From: Altererythrobacter sp. XM-24bin4 | GTDB taxonomy: Bacteria; Pseudomonadota; Alphaproteobacteria; Sphingomonadales; Sphingomonadaceae | Length of the DNA stretch: 64,000 nt | Direction of reading: 5' to 3' | Assembly: GCA_003149575.1 (NCBI GenBank) | Contig: QCWG01000001.1 | Span: 277,183 to 341,182, forward strand | Shown: positions 22,656 through 30,751 of the stretch, piece by piece | Layout of the letters: every line of letters starts with the position of its first letter | Numbering within the stretch: position 1 is the stretch's first letter | Notes under the pieces: generated by a model | The model's input: the letters and a program-made list of their open reading frames with translations, nothing else | The model's database searches: none | What the model was told of the DNA's origin: nothing | Position numbers and translations under genes: made by a program

Positions 22656-23329
22656 TGCCCCTGCTTCCGGCGCTCACCAAACAGTGCGGTCCCTACACGC
22701 ACATGGGTCGAGCCCAGCATCACAGCGGTTTCATAATCGCCGCTCATGCCCATGCTAAGCTGATCCAGGCCATTGTCGGCCGCCAGCTTGAACAAATATG
22801 CAAAGAATGGCGCAGGTTCGATGTCGAATGGCGGAATACACATCAGGCCAAGGATCGGGATCTCCGCCGCCTTCGCTTGCTCTATCAACGCAGGCAAATC
22901 AGCGATTGCGCAGCCCCCCTTCTGCTCTTCCTCACCAATATTGACCTGAATGAAACACGGCACACGTTTGCCCGCTTTGTCCATCGCTTTGGCAAGTGCT
23001 TTCAGCAGGCTGGGGCGGTCCAGACCGTGAATACAATCAAAAAGCGCGACTGCTTCGTCCGCCTTGTTGGATTGCAATTGCCCGATCAGATGCAGCTCAA
23101 CATCGGGATAGGCTTCGCGCAGCGCAGGCCATTTCTCCTGCGCTTCCTGAACGCGGTTCTCTCCGAAGACGCGATGCCCGGCCTCCAGAAGTGGCGTGAT
23201 CTTCTCCGCAGGATGGGTCTTGCTGACCGCAATCAATGTAACGTCATCGGTCTCGCGGCGCGAAGGCTTGCACGCCTTCGCGATATTGGCGCGGACTTCA
23301 TCGAGGCGATATGCTGCTTCATTTGCCAT
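22652..23329 (-). CDS. yggS: YggS-family pyridoxal phosphate homeostasis protein
   Basis: Single-domain PLP-binding protein (COG0325), 225 aa, thought to buffer PLP and affect amino acid homeostasis. The PLP lysine is K37 in LIAVSKTHPAEKI; GENRVQEAQEKWPAL, LHLIGQLQSNKADEAV, LMCIPPF and LSMGMSGDYETAVMLGSTHVRVG are the family signatures. ATG 23329 lies only 22 bp from the start of the divergent thiE-like gene, so its promoter must overlap that gene's coding region. It is followed by the hypothetical gene at 22185 in one unit. Confidence 0.94.
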   Translation of the reverse strand: MANEAAYRLDEVRANIAKACKPSRRETDDVTLIAVSKTHPAEKITPLLEAGHRVFGENRVQEAQEKWPALREAYPDVELHLIGQLQSNKADEAVALFDCIHGLDRPSLLKALAKAMDKAGKRVPCFIQVNIGEEEQKGGCAIADLPALIEQAKAAEIPILGLMCIPPFDIEPAPFFAYLFKLAADNGLDQLSMGMSGDYETAVMLGSTHVRVGTALFGERRKQGQ

Positions 23330-23351
23330 GACAGCGCGCTATAGCGTGGCA

Positions 23352-23888
23352 ATGGCGCAGTTCCAGCATCTTCCTGACCTTTGGTTGCTTTCAGACGAAC
23401 GCAATGACGGCACGCTGGAGGAATCCCTGGCTCGGTTGCCGCGCGCATCAGGCTTTGTTTATCGCCATTATCATTTGGATGACCCGCAGCGTTGGGCCAG
23501 GTTTCAGCTATTGAAGCGTGTGTGCCGCGCGCTTGAACATGTGGTCATTCTGGCTGACAGCACACTAACCGCGCGCGAATGGGGCGCTGACGGTATCTAT
23601 GGTGCACCGCGATCCCTCTATCCAACGCGTACCGATATGCTGACAATCGCAACGGCGCATGATCTCGAAGAGATTGGGCAAGCGAACCGCGCAAGGGCCG
23701 ACGCGGTGATGGTTTCACCCGCGTTTGCAACCAATTCACACCCTGAGACCCCATTTCTTGGACCAAATCGGTTCAGAATGCTCGCGCAGCATGCCGATAT
23801 GCCTGTCATCGCGCTGGGCGGTATGAACCAGCGTACGGCGGATCGGCTGAAGTGGCCGCGCTGGGCGGCGATAGATGGGTTGAGCTAG
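23352..23888 (+). CDS. Short thiamine-phosphate-synthase-like (TMP-TENI superfamily) protein
   Basis: A 178-aa protein related to thiamine phosphate synthase. Seen: LPDLWLLSDERNDG at the start (the LY.VTD-like strand), a short EWGADGIYGAPRSLYPTRTD region where ThiE has GxHxGQxD, VMVSPAFATNSHPE (compare GPIFPTxTK) and VIALGGMNQRTADRL. It is clearly shorter than the usual roughly 210 aa and lacks a recognisable diphosphate/HMP set, so it may be a TenI-like paralogue rather than a working ThiE. ATG 23352 has no ribosome site and lies 22 bp from the divergent yggS start; GTG 23346 is an alternative. Confidence 0.75.
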   Translation: MAQFQHLPDLWLLSDERNDGTLEESLARLPRASGFVYRHYHLDDPQRWARFQLLKRVCRALEHVVILADSTLTAREWGADGIYGAPRSLYPTRTDMLTIATAHDLEEIGQANRARADAVMVSPAFATNSHPETPFLGPNRFRMLAQHADMPVIALGGMNQRTADRLKWPRWAAIDGLS

Positions 23889-23906
23889 CTTGTTGCGCTG
23901 AAGTCC

Positions 23907-23994
23907 CAGCCACCCGCGCCTTCCACCCTTCCACCCTTCCACCCGGATTGTATCCCGGTAGGCTCCGGGTGGAAGGGTGGAAGGCGCGGCTGGC
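23907..23994. repeat. Large imperfect palindrome built from TTCCACCC octamers
   Basis: The left arm (23907-23947) holds three tandem TTCCACCC copies (23922-23945); the right arm (23966-23994) holds two GGGTGGAA copies (23968-23983). Both are flanked by matching CCAGCC...GCGCC / GGCGCGGCTGG ends around an 18-nt loop. It would form a stem of about 25 bp. It fills most of the gap between the thiE-like gene and ftsK, both on the plus strand, and has no T-run. It may limit readthrough into ftsK or be a repeat element. Confidence 0.8.
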
Positions 23995-24093
23995 AATGGC
24001 ACGCTACAAAGACACCGACGCTTGAGGCTCTAAAAACGTTGACCGCGAGTCCTCGAAGATTCATGGTGTGTTCTTGTAGGAGAGATTGCCCCG

Positions 24094-26445
24094 ATGGCTA
24101 CACGGTCAATGCGCAAAAAGGGACAGGCAGACTGGCGCGCGGCATTCCGTCGCTCGATGCGCCGCGCCGGTCAGATGGCGGGGGCGGGCGGGCTCCTGAT
24201 CCTGTTGGTTTTTCTGACCCTGGCGCTGGCAAGCTATACCCAGACTGACCCGTCCGGTTCCACGGCCGCATCGGGCAATGACATTCGCAACTGGATGGGT
24301 GCAAGCGGGGCTTGGGCCGCAGACAAGGTGCTGGGCACATTTGGCATAACTTCGGTGCTGCTGCTGCCGCTCATCTACATCGGCGCGCGCGGGCTTTGGC
24401 GCGAGGTCGAGCACGAAGATGAAGATAAAGGCACCCGGTGGTGGCTGCCGCTCGGCATGCTGCTCGTCGCAATGGTGTTGCTCTCAACCTTCCTGTCCTT
24501 GATGTTCGAAGGGCCGGACAGCACGCTGCCTGCGCAGATGGGCGGCATTTCTGGCCTATTGGGCGCTAGCGCGGTCAACGCCGTGGCGGACCGTTTCGGT
24601 GAAGGCACGTCTGGCTGGGTTACAGGCGGGCTGGTGTTCGCCAGCCTGGCCGGCGGCATTGCACTTACCACGCGCGTATTCGCGATCGACTGGCGCAGCC
24701 TGCTGACCTTGCCGGACTTCGTACGCAATCTTCTGCCAGTGCGCAGCACTCGCGAGATCACCGATGAGACAAGCACGCCCAGATTGAAGCGCGCAAAACC
24801 GAATCGGGACCGAGGCGATGCGGAGGTTCTGGCAGATCCTGCACCGCGCCGTACACCGACGATCACTGATCCTACCAAACCGCCCAAGAAAGCCGCACTC
24901 GCGAATGCCAAGCAACGCGATATGTTCGCAAGCTTCGACTTGCCGAGCCTCGATCTGCTCGAGGACATGCCCGAGGACAAAGGCGTCAAGCTGGACAAGA
25001 TGGCGCTCGAGCGAAACGCGCGTCTGCTTGAGAATGTGCTCGACGATTTCAACGTCAAAGGTGAGATCACCGCAGTGCGTACTGGCCCGGTTGTGACGAT
25101 GTACGAGCTGGAACCAGCACCGGGCATCAAGGCCAGCCGCGTTATCGGCCTGGCCGAAGATATTGCCCGTAATATGAGCGCGATCTCCGCCCGCGTTGCA
25201 CCGATCCCGGGAAAGACGGTGATGGGCATCGAGCTTCCCAATGCCGAACGGCAAATGGTGAGCTTCAAAGAGCTTGCCGCTTGCGCAGCCTTTGCGGAAA
25301 ACAAGGGCACGCTGCCGATTATCCTGGGCAAGGATATCGCAGGCGAGCCTATAGTGGCGGACCTTGCTGCCATGCCGCACTTATTGGTCGCTGGCACGAC
25401 CGGTTCGGGTAAGTCGGTGGGCCTCAACGCGATCCTGTTGTCACTGCTATATCGTTTCACACCGGCTGAGTGCCGCTTGATCCTGATTGACCCCAAGGTG
25501 CTCGAGCTCAAGAGTTATGATGATATCCCGCATCTGCTCAGCCAGGTTGTGACGGAACCGCACAAGTCCGTGCGCGCGCTTAAATGGGCGGTCGAGGAGA
25601 TGGAGCGCCGCTATCGCATGATGAGCAGCGTGAACTCGCGCAATATCAGCGGTTTCAACGAGAAGGTTCGCGCCGCCGCCGCCAAGGGCAAGCCGCTGGG
25701 CCGGCGCGTGCAGACCGGCTTCGATCCCGAAACGGGTGAGGAGCTGTTCGAGGAAGAACAGCTCGATTACGAACCATTGTCGATGATCGTCCTGATCGTG
25801 GACGAGCTGGCTGATCTGATGGTGACGGTCGGCAAGGAAATCGAAGTCCTGATCCAGCGCCTCAGCCAGAAATCACGCGCGGCGGGCATTCACCTGATCA
25901 TGGCAACGCAGCGCCCATCAGTCGATGTCATCACCGGCGTGATCAAAGCGAACCTGCCGACACGGATCAGCTTCAAGGTAACCAGCCGGATCGACAGCCG
26001 CACCATTCTGGGCGAGCAAGGCGCCGAGCAGCTGCTTGGCCGCGGTGATATGCTGTACAAGCCCAACACCGGCGCGCTGACCCGCGTCCACGGGCCGTTC
26101 GTGAGCGATGATGAAGTCGAAAGAGTGGCGAACTATTGGCGCAGCCAGGGCAAGCCTGAATATGTCGACGCGGTTACCGAGGAGCCGGAAGATGGCGGCG
26201 GGCTGAGCTTTGAAGACGAATTCACCGCCAGCGACAATCCCGAAGAGCGCAAGTACCGCCAGGCCTGCCAGATCGTGATCGAAAACCAGAAAGCCTCTGG
26301 CTCATGGCTCCAACGCCAGATGGGCGTGGGCTACAACACCGCCGCCAAATGGATCGAGCGGATGGAAAGCGAAGGGCTGGTCGGCCCGGCGAACCATGTC
26401 GGCCGCCGCGAAATCTTCCGCGATCAGGATGGCAATCCGATCTGA
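24094..26445 (+). CDS. ftsK: DNA translocase FtsK
   Basis: Septal DNA pump that clears and positions chromosome termini at division. The 783-aa product has about four N-terminal membrane helices (residues 30-210), a fairly short linker (about 225-310), the alpha/beta motor with Walker A AGTTGSGKSVGLN near 430 and Walker B IVLIVDELADLM, the MATQRPSVDVITG segment, and the C-terminal gamma winged helix (LQRQMGVGYNTAAKWIERME) that reads KOPS sites. ATG 24094 follows AGGAGAG. The linker is far shorter than in Escherichia coli, as usual in alphaproteobacteria. Confidence 0.96.
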   Translation: MATRSMRKKGQADWRAAFRRSMRRAGQMAGAGGLLILLVFLTLALASYTQTDPSGSTAASGNDIRNWMGASGAWAADKVLGTFGITSVLLLPLIYIGARGLWREVEHEDEDKGTRWWLPLGMLLVAMVLLSTFLSLMFEGPDSTLPAQMGGISGLLGASAVNAVADRFGEGTSGWVTGGLVFASLAGGIALTTRVFAIDWRSLLTLPDFVRNLLPVRSTREITDETSTPRLKRAKPNRDRGDAEVLADPAPRRTPTITDPTKPPKKAALANAKQRDMFASFDLPSLDLLEDMPEDKGVKLDKMALERNARLLENVLDDFNVKGEITAVRTGPVVTMYELEPAPGIKASRVIGLAEDIARNMSAISARVAPIPGKTVMGIELPNAERQMVSFKELAACAAFAENKGTLPIILGKDIAGEPIVADLAAMPHLLVAGTTGSGKSVGLNAILLSLLYRFTPAECRLILIDPKVLELKSYDDIPHLLSQVVTEPHKSVRALKWAVEEMERRYRMMSSVNSRNISGFNEKVRAAAAKGKPLGRRVQTGFDPETGEELFEEEQLDYEPLSMIVLIVDELADLMVTVGKEIEVLIQRLSQKSRAAGIHLIMATQRPSVDVITGVIKANLPTRISFKVTSRIDSRTILGEQGAEQLLGRGDMLYKPNTGALTRVHGPFVSDDEVERVANYWRSQGKPEYVDAVTEEPEDGGGLSFEDEFTASDNPEERKYRQACQIVIENQKASGSWLQRQMGVGYNTAAKWIERMESEGLVGPANHVGRREIFRDQDGNPI

Positions 26446-26447
26446 GA

Positions 26448-26660
26448 TCAAGAAGGATCGTCATCTTGGGTTAGCTGGGAGTCTTGCCATTGCTTGTGTG
26501 TTTGCCCGTTGGCTTGCATGACCTGCGCTAGCGTGACGGCTTCGGAGAGCGGGGCGAGCCCTGGCTCAAGCGGTGCATCTTCAAAACTGGCCGGGTTGAA
26601 TTTTGGATCTGGCGACGTCAGCCATATCAAGAATAGCACGATGACAATCAACCCGATCAT
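26448..26660 (-). CDS. Small single-span membrane protein, unknown function
   Basis: A 70-aa protein beginning MIGLIVIVLFLIWLTSPDP: one N-terminal membrane helix, then a soluble tail rich in Gln, Asp and Pro. I do not recognise a family. ATG 26660 has GGAGG about 11 nt upstream; in-frame starts at 26696 and 26705 would add a weakly coding 12-15 residues. It is convergent with ftsK (2-bp gap between stops). Existence is supported by start signal and hydrophobic pattern only. Confidence 0.5.
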   Translation of the reverse strand: MIGLIVIVLFLIWLTSPDPKFNPASFEDAPLEPGLAPLSEAVTLAQVMQANGQTHKQWQDSQLTQDDDPS

Positions 26661-26718
26661 CGCGCCGAGTGCCTCCGCTGTGCATCGCCCAGCCATATAG
26701 CACAAAGCGCCTTAATAC

Positions 26719-26755
26719 GAAAAACGCCGCACTGCCAGATTGGCAGAGCGGCGCT
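26719..26755 (-). terminator. Intrinsic terminator after pstS
   Basis: On the minus strand GCCGCTCTGCCA, loop ATC, TGGCAGTGCGGC forms a near-perfect stem with one mismatch, followed by GTTTTTCG. It lies 30 bp after the pstS stop codon and is a strong rho-independent terminator. Confidence 0.9.
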
Positions 26756-26784
26756 TCGATCAGAAGTAACCGGAAGGGAGAGGA

Positions 26785-27831
26785 TTACTTGCTGAGGTCG
26801 TCAGCTGTGATTGTGACATAGTTCTTTGCAGCGAGCTCGTTCTTCGCGCGCTCGGCTTCTGGTGAAGGCACCAAGCCGATCTTGGTCAGAGCACCATCCG
26901 GCCCCCAGCTACTGACCCACTCTTGCAAATACTCGTCAAGGCCGCGGATCGCGCTGCGGTGCGCAGCCTTCACATAAACGAAAAGCGGGCGAGCACCGGG
27001 ATAAGAGAAGTTGGAGATGTTCGCATAGGTTGGGTCCACGCCGTTCATCGGCAAGCCCTGCACCTTGTCGGCATTCTCTTCGAGATAGCTGAAGCCGAAC
27101 ACACCGATCGAGCGCGGGTTGCTCTCGATCTTCTGCACGATCAGATTGTCCTGCTCACCCTGGTCGACATATTTGCCGTCAGCGCGCACTTCAGTGCAAA
27201 CCTGATCATAGCGATCTTCATCGCTTTCTTTCAGAGCTTTCATGTCTTCATTGGTCTTGCAGCCAACTTCAAGGACGAGCTCTTTCAGAGCATCGCGAGT
27301 GCCCGAGGTGGACGGCGGGCCATAGACAAAGATCGGCTCATTCGGGAGCGAAGGATCAACATCGGACCATGTTTCATTGGTCTGCTCGCCGCCATACGGA
27401 TTGGCTGCCAGCGCTTCATAAACGATCTTGGGGGAAAGGTTCATCATCAACCCGCCTTGCGCGGATGCAAATGCGATTCCGTCAAGACCGACCTGCAACT
27501 CGACGATTTCCGTCACACCGTTTTCCTGGCAGGTTTCAAACTCAGACATCTTCATGCGGCGCGATGCATTGACCATGTCAGGGGTGCTTGCGCCAACGCC
27601 AGCGCAGAACAGGTTCATACCGCCGCCAGTGCCGGTCGATTCGATCAGCGGAGAATTGAATTCGGGGTTAGCGCGAGAGAAGTTTTCCGCCACTTGCTTG
27701 GCAAACGGGAAAACCGTTGAAGAGCCAACCGCGCGAATTGAGTCGCGGGTGCCGCCGCCGGCACCTTCACCGCAAGCGGCAAGGGCGAGGCTCGAAATTG
27801 CCAGAAGGCAGGTTGTTTTTACAAAACGCAT
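26785..27831 (-). CDS. pstS: Phosphate ABC transporter substrate-binding lipoprotein
   Basis: Periplasmic phosphate-binding component of the Pst importer, 348 aa. It begins with a lipoprotein signal, LALAAC with C20 as the lipidated residue, followed by IRAVGSSTVFPFAKQVAENF and STGTGGGMNLFCAGVG, the phosphate-binding loops, and YGPPSTSGTRDALKE. ATG 27831 has AAGGA eight bases upstream; the TTG at 27846 is rejected. The pstCAB genes are not here, so pstS is monocistronic between its own Pho box and a strong terminator. Confidence 0.94.
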   Translation of the reverse strand: MRFVKTTCLLAISSLALAACGEGAGGGTRDSIRAVGSSTVFPFAKQVAENFSRANPEFNSPLIESTGTGGGMNLFCAGVGASTPDMVNASRRMKMSEFETCQENGVTEIVELQVGLDGIAFASAQGGLMMNLSPKIVYEALAANPYGGEQTNETWSDVDPSLPNEPIFVYGPPSTSGTRDALKELVLEVGCKTNEDMKALKESDEDRYDQVCTEVRADGKYVDQGEQDNLIVQKIESNPRSIGVFGFSYLEENADKVQGLPMNGVDPTYANISNFSYPGARPLFVYVKAAHRSAIRGLDEYLQEWVSSWGPDGALTKIGLVPSPEAERAKNELAAKNYVTITADDLSK

Positions 27832-27883
27832 GGAAAAATCCTTCAATTGACCCCTAGATATGAGATGCGCTTAGGGGAGATGC

Positions 27884-27901
27884 GTGACAGTAATGTGACA
27901 A
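27884..27901 (-). promoter_or_regulatory. Pho box upstream of pstS
   Basis: On the minus strand TTGTCAC-ATTA-CTGTCAC gives two 7-bp direct repeats 11 bp apart, matching the PhoB box CTGTCAT-N4-CTGTCAT at nearly every key position. Its near end is 53 bp upstream of the pstS start, the expected range. PhoB-controlled induction under phosphate limitation follows from the family; binding is inferred. Confidence 0.85.
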
Positions 27902-27945
27902 TTGTTAGTCAGCCCGGAGCGTGTCTTCCAGGCCGACCTAGAGGA

Positions 27946-29343
27946 TCAGAAATCGATCTGAGCGCGAACGCCGATTACATCTGCGCTGTAATCCGTATCG
28001 CCGGTTGCGGTCGGGTGAACAGCATTCGAATAGTCGAGCTTACCATAATTCGCGAGCAGCATGGTGTAGTCGGTTGGCTTCCACACCAGCGACAGGAAAT
28101 AGCCGTCCTGTGTCCCGCCTACGATACCGGCATCGCTGAGGTCGAGGCGATCATAGCGTGCGTTGAGCTGGATCGAACCGATGCCGCCTTCGCCGACAGG
28201 ATTGGCTGGTTTGGTGCGGTCAAACTTGCCGCCCTTGTAGCCGCGCGTGTCGCCGCTTGTCAGGAAGTAACCGATTTCGGCATAGCCGCCGAAGAAGGTC
28301 GGATCATCAGCGCCCATTGGCAGGTTGACGCTCTGCCAATAGCCTTCAGCCGCGCTGTGGAACGGGCCAGCGATGAACGCGCCTTCAAGACCAAATCCAA
28401 ATTCGCTGGTTGCGCCCAGATTGCCAGTGTTGATGAAACGCTCTGACGTGAAGTGGACCAATGGACGCTGGCGATAGCGAACGGTCTCGCCGGTTTCGAG
28501 GTCGGAATAGTGAACCGAGCCGCCGAAATGCAGTTGAGTGTCGCCGGCCTTCGGATTGAAGACCACGCGGCCATCCGCGCTCCAGTTCTTATTGGAAAGA
28601 TCTTCCAAATTGTCAGTGAAGAGACCTGTCTGGATCAGAAGATCGCCGCTGCTGAAGGTGGCGGCCGCACCGACCCGGCGTTCGAAACCGAAAGCGTCGG
28701 TGAAGGCCGCGCGCTCGATAAAGCTGGTATGGAGCGAACTGGTCAGTTCTTCCAGTGACTGGAAGGTATTCATCTGGCCAACGCTGATTTCTGCATCACC
28801 AGCTTCGTATGAGATGATCGCATCGGTGACGGCCACATCGTTGCCCGCGAAGTCGACTTCGAACTTGTAGGCAAAACCGCCGGGCATATCGCCAGAGACG
28901 CCCAGGCGTGCGCGACGCGCTTCGCTACCGAAACCGTCGCTGCGGCCAGTCGATGAAGGTACTGATGTAATGCCTGCGTCATATTGCAAGCGACCGCGTG
29001 GCTTGAAACTCCAGCCGCCATCGGCCTTGATTTCAGGCGCGCCTTTGAAGGCAATGCTTGCGCCCGCGTTCGCCGCTTCAGCTGCTGCGACCGCCGCACT
29101 TGCCGTCTCGCTTGCGGCAGATGCAGCTTGCGACGCTGCTGCGGCCTGCGTCGCTGCGACGTCTGCCTTGGATTCCGCTTCAGCAAGTTCCGCTTCAAGC
29201 GTGTCAATCCTGGCTGCCATCGCAGCCATTGCCGCACGCATTTCAGCGAGCTCTGCAGAAAGCTCGGAATTGTCCTGCGCGATGGCGGGTGAAGTAAAAC
29301 AAAGGGCGCCAGCCGCTGCTGACAAAAGCAATGCACGTTTCAT
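27946..29343 (-). CDS. Phosphate-selective porin O/P family outer membrane channel
   Basis: Outer membrane porin of the OprO/OprP group, 465 aa. A signal peptide ends at AIA-QDN; residues about 25-95 form a Glu/Ala-rich coiled coil (repeated AELAEAE- and AAASQAASAAS-type heptads) that probably trimerises or reaches the peptidoglycan; then KPRGRLQYDAG opens the 16-stranded barrel, which ends in aromatic QIDF. It sits upstream of pstS on the same strand with an 11-bp-phased Pho-like array in front, which fits a role in phosphate uptake. Anion choice (phosphate or other) cannot be proved from sequence. Confidence 0.88.
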   Translation of the reverse strand: MKRALLLSAAAGALCFTSPAIAQDNSELSAELAEMRAAMAAMAARIDTLEAELAEAESKADVAATQAAAASQAASAASETASAAVAAAEAANAGASIAFKGAPEIKADGGWSFKPRGRLQYDAGITSVPSSTGRSDGFGSEARRARLGVSGDMPGGFAYKFEVDFAGNDVAVTDAIISYEAGDAEISVGQMNTFQSLEELTSSLHTSFIERAAFTDAFGFERRVGAAATFSSGDLLIQTGLFTDNLEDLSNKNWSADGRVVFNPKAGDTQLHFGGSVHYSDLETGETVRYRQRPLVHFTSERFINTGNLGATSEFGFGLEGAFIAGPFHSAAEGYWQSVNLPMGADDPTFFGGYAEIGYFLTSGDTRGYKGGKFDRTKPANPVGEGGIGSIQLNARYDRLDLSDAGIVGGTQDGYFLSLVWKPTDYTMLLANYGKLDYSNAVHPTATGDTDYSADVIGVRAQIDF

Positions 29344-29353
29344 TGTGTGTGTT

Positions 29354-29408
29354 CCCTATGACCGTTTTGCTGCGGCACTATGACGGGAAAATTACATTTT
29401 TGAGACAT
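29354..29408 (-). promoter_or_regulatory. Candidate extended Pho box upstream of porin gene
   Basis: Read on the minus strand, the 55 bp divide into five 11-bp units beginning ATGTCTC, ATGTAAT, CCGTCAT, CCGCAGC and CGGTCAT. Units 1, 2, 3 and 5 resemble the PhoB half-site CTGTCAT; unit 4 does not. The array ends 10 bp before the porin start, closer than typical, so it could also overlap the core promoter. Match quality is much lower than at pstS. Confidence 0.45.
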
Positions 29409-29480
29409 GCCGCGCTGGCGCGCACACAGTCGGAGCAACCAACTGAAATCAAACAGGATTACTTATGCACAGAAGATTGG

Positions 29481-30746
29481 TCAGTTCGCCCGCCACTTGC
29501 GGTAGCCCTTGGCGCGCTTTGCCGCGCGATATTGATCGGCCACTAGCGCGATAACAGCTGAACCGCCATCACCCGGCGGCTTGTTTTTGGCCATTTTCTC
29601 AAGCTGTTGCTTGGTCAGCGCCATAGTCGCGAGGCCATTGAGGGTGGCATCCTTGAAGCCGGCTTGCGGAAGCGAAACGTTGGCATTCGTTCCTTCACGC
29701 CAATGCTTTGGCAGATCCGGATCGCTGGCCAGCGCACGCGCAATGCCCAGCAATTGTACGCCAAAGCCCGTTTCATCCTTCGCCAGCGCGGCTTCAGCAA
29801 CTTCCATCTTCGTGATGCCGCCTGTCACCATGATCGGCATATCGGCAACTTTCGCGATCTGACGGGCGAAATCGATAAAGTAGGTCTCGCGCGCGGCCGT
29901 TGAAGAACTTGGGGTTGAGCCTTCCTGCGGATTGCCTTGCATCGCGGGGCTCTCATAGCTGCCGCCTGAAAGCTCGACAAAATCGAGCCCGTGACCATTA
30001 AGCCATTCCAACACTTGCCTTGCGTCTTCGAATTCGAAGCCACCGCGCTGAAAGTCAGCCGAGTTAAGCTTGAGGCCCACACCGAAGCTGAGCTTCACAC
30101 GCTGACGCACCGCTTCAACAATCCGCAACAGGAAGCGCGCGCGATTTTCAAGGCTGCCACCCCATTCATCATCGCGCTTATTGGTGAGCGGCGAGAGGAA
30201 CTGGCTGATAAGATAGCCATGCGCACCGTGGATCTGGACACCATCAAAGCCTGCTTGTTCGGCCAACTCCGCAGTGTCTGCAAAACGCGTGATGATCGCT
30301 TCGATCTCGCCCACTTCGAGCCTGCGGACGGGTGCGAAGAGTGATGAGAACTTGCCAAGGTTGAGCTCCACACCAGAGGGCGAAACGGCAGTCTCTCCCA
30401 AGCTCTTGTAAAGCTGGCGTCCCGGATGACTGATCTGGAGCCAGAATTGCCCACCAAAGGATTGGCCGATCTCTGCCCATTTCTTGAACGGCGCCAACTC
30501 AGTGCCTTTCTGCAGCACCACACCGCCTGGACCGGTCAGCGCGCTAGGGTCAACCATAACATTGCCGGACAGGAGCAAGCCTGTGCCGCCCTTCGCCCAT
30601 TGGCGGTAAAGCGCGAACAGCTTCTCCCCCGGGTATTGCCCCGGCTGCACGGCCATATTTTCTTCCATCGCAGCCTTGCAGATGCGGTTGGGTAGCGTGC
30701 TGCCATTGGGCAACGTCAATGGTGCAAACAATGGGCTCTTGGTCAT
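29481..30746 (-). CDS. NADH:flavin oxidoreductase, Old Yellow Enzyme family
   Basis: FMN-containing TIM-barrel oxidoreductase, 421 aa, that reduces activated double bonds or similar substrates with NAD(P)H. The active-site signature HGAHGYLISQFLSPLTNKR is present, with LPNRICKAAMEE near the N terminus and MVTGGITKMEVAE for FMN phosphate binding. The C-terminal extension of about 50 residues after the barrel lacks the FeS Cys cluster and FAD domain of 2,4-dienoyl-CoA reductases. It ends an operon with the thioesterase (5-bp gap) and oligopeptidase B. Physiological substrate unknown. Confidence 0.9.
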   Translation of the reverse strand: MTKSPLFAPLTLPNGSTLPNRICKAAMEENMAVQPGQYPGEKLFALYRQWAKGGTGLLLSGNVMVDPSALTGPGGVVLQKGTELAPFKKWAEIGQSFGGQFWLQISHPGRQLYKSLGETAVSPSGVELNLGKFSSLFAPVRRLEVGEIEAIITRFADTAELAEQAGFDGVQIHGAHGYLISQFLSPLTNKRDDEWGGSLENRARFLLRIVEAVRQRVKLSFGVGLKLNSADFQRGGFEFEDARQVLEWLNGHGLDFVELSGGSYESPAMQGNPQEGSTPSSSTAARETYFIDFARQIAKVADMPIMVTGGITKMEVAEAALAKDETGFGVQLLGIARALASDPDLPKHWREGTNANVSLPQAGFKDATLNGLATMALTKQQLEKMAKNKPPGDGGSAVIALVADQYRAAKRAKGYRKWRAN

Positions 30747-30751
30747 GCGGC

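Noticed and set aside
23922..23945. Tandem TTCCACCC copies as a CRISPR or microsatellite array
   Set aside because: Units are 8 bp without spacers and are part of a single palindrome.
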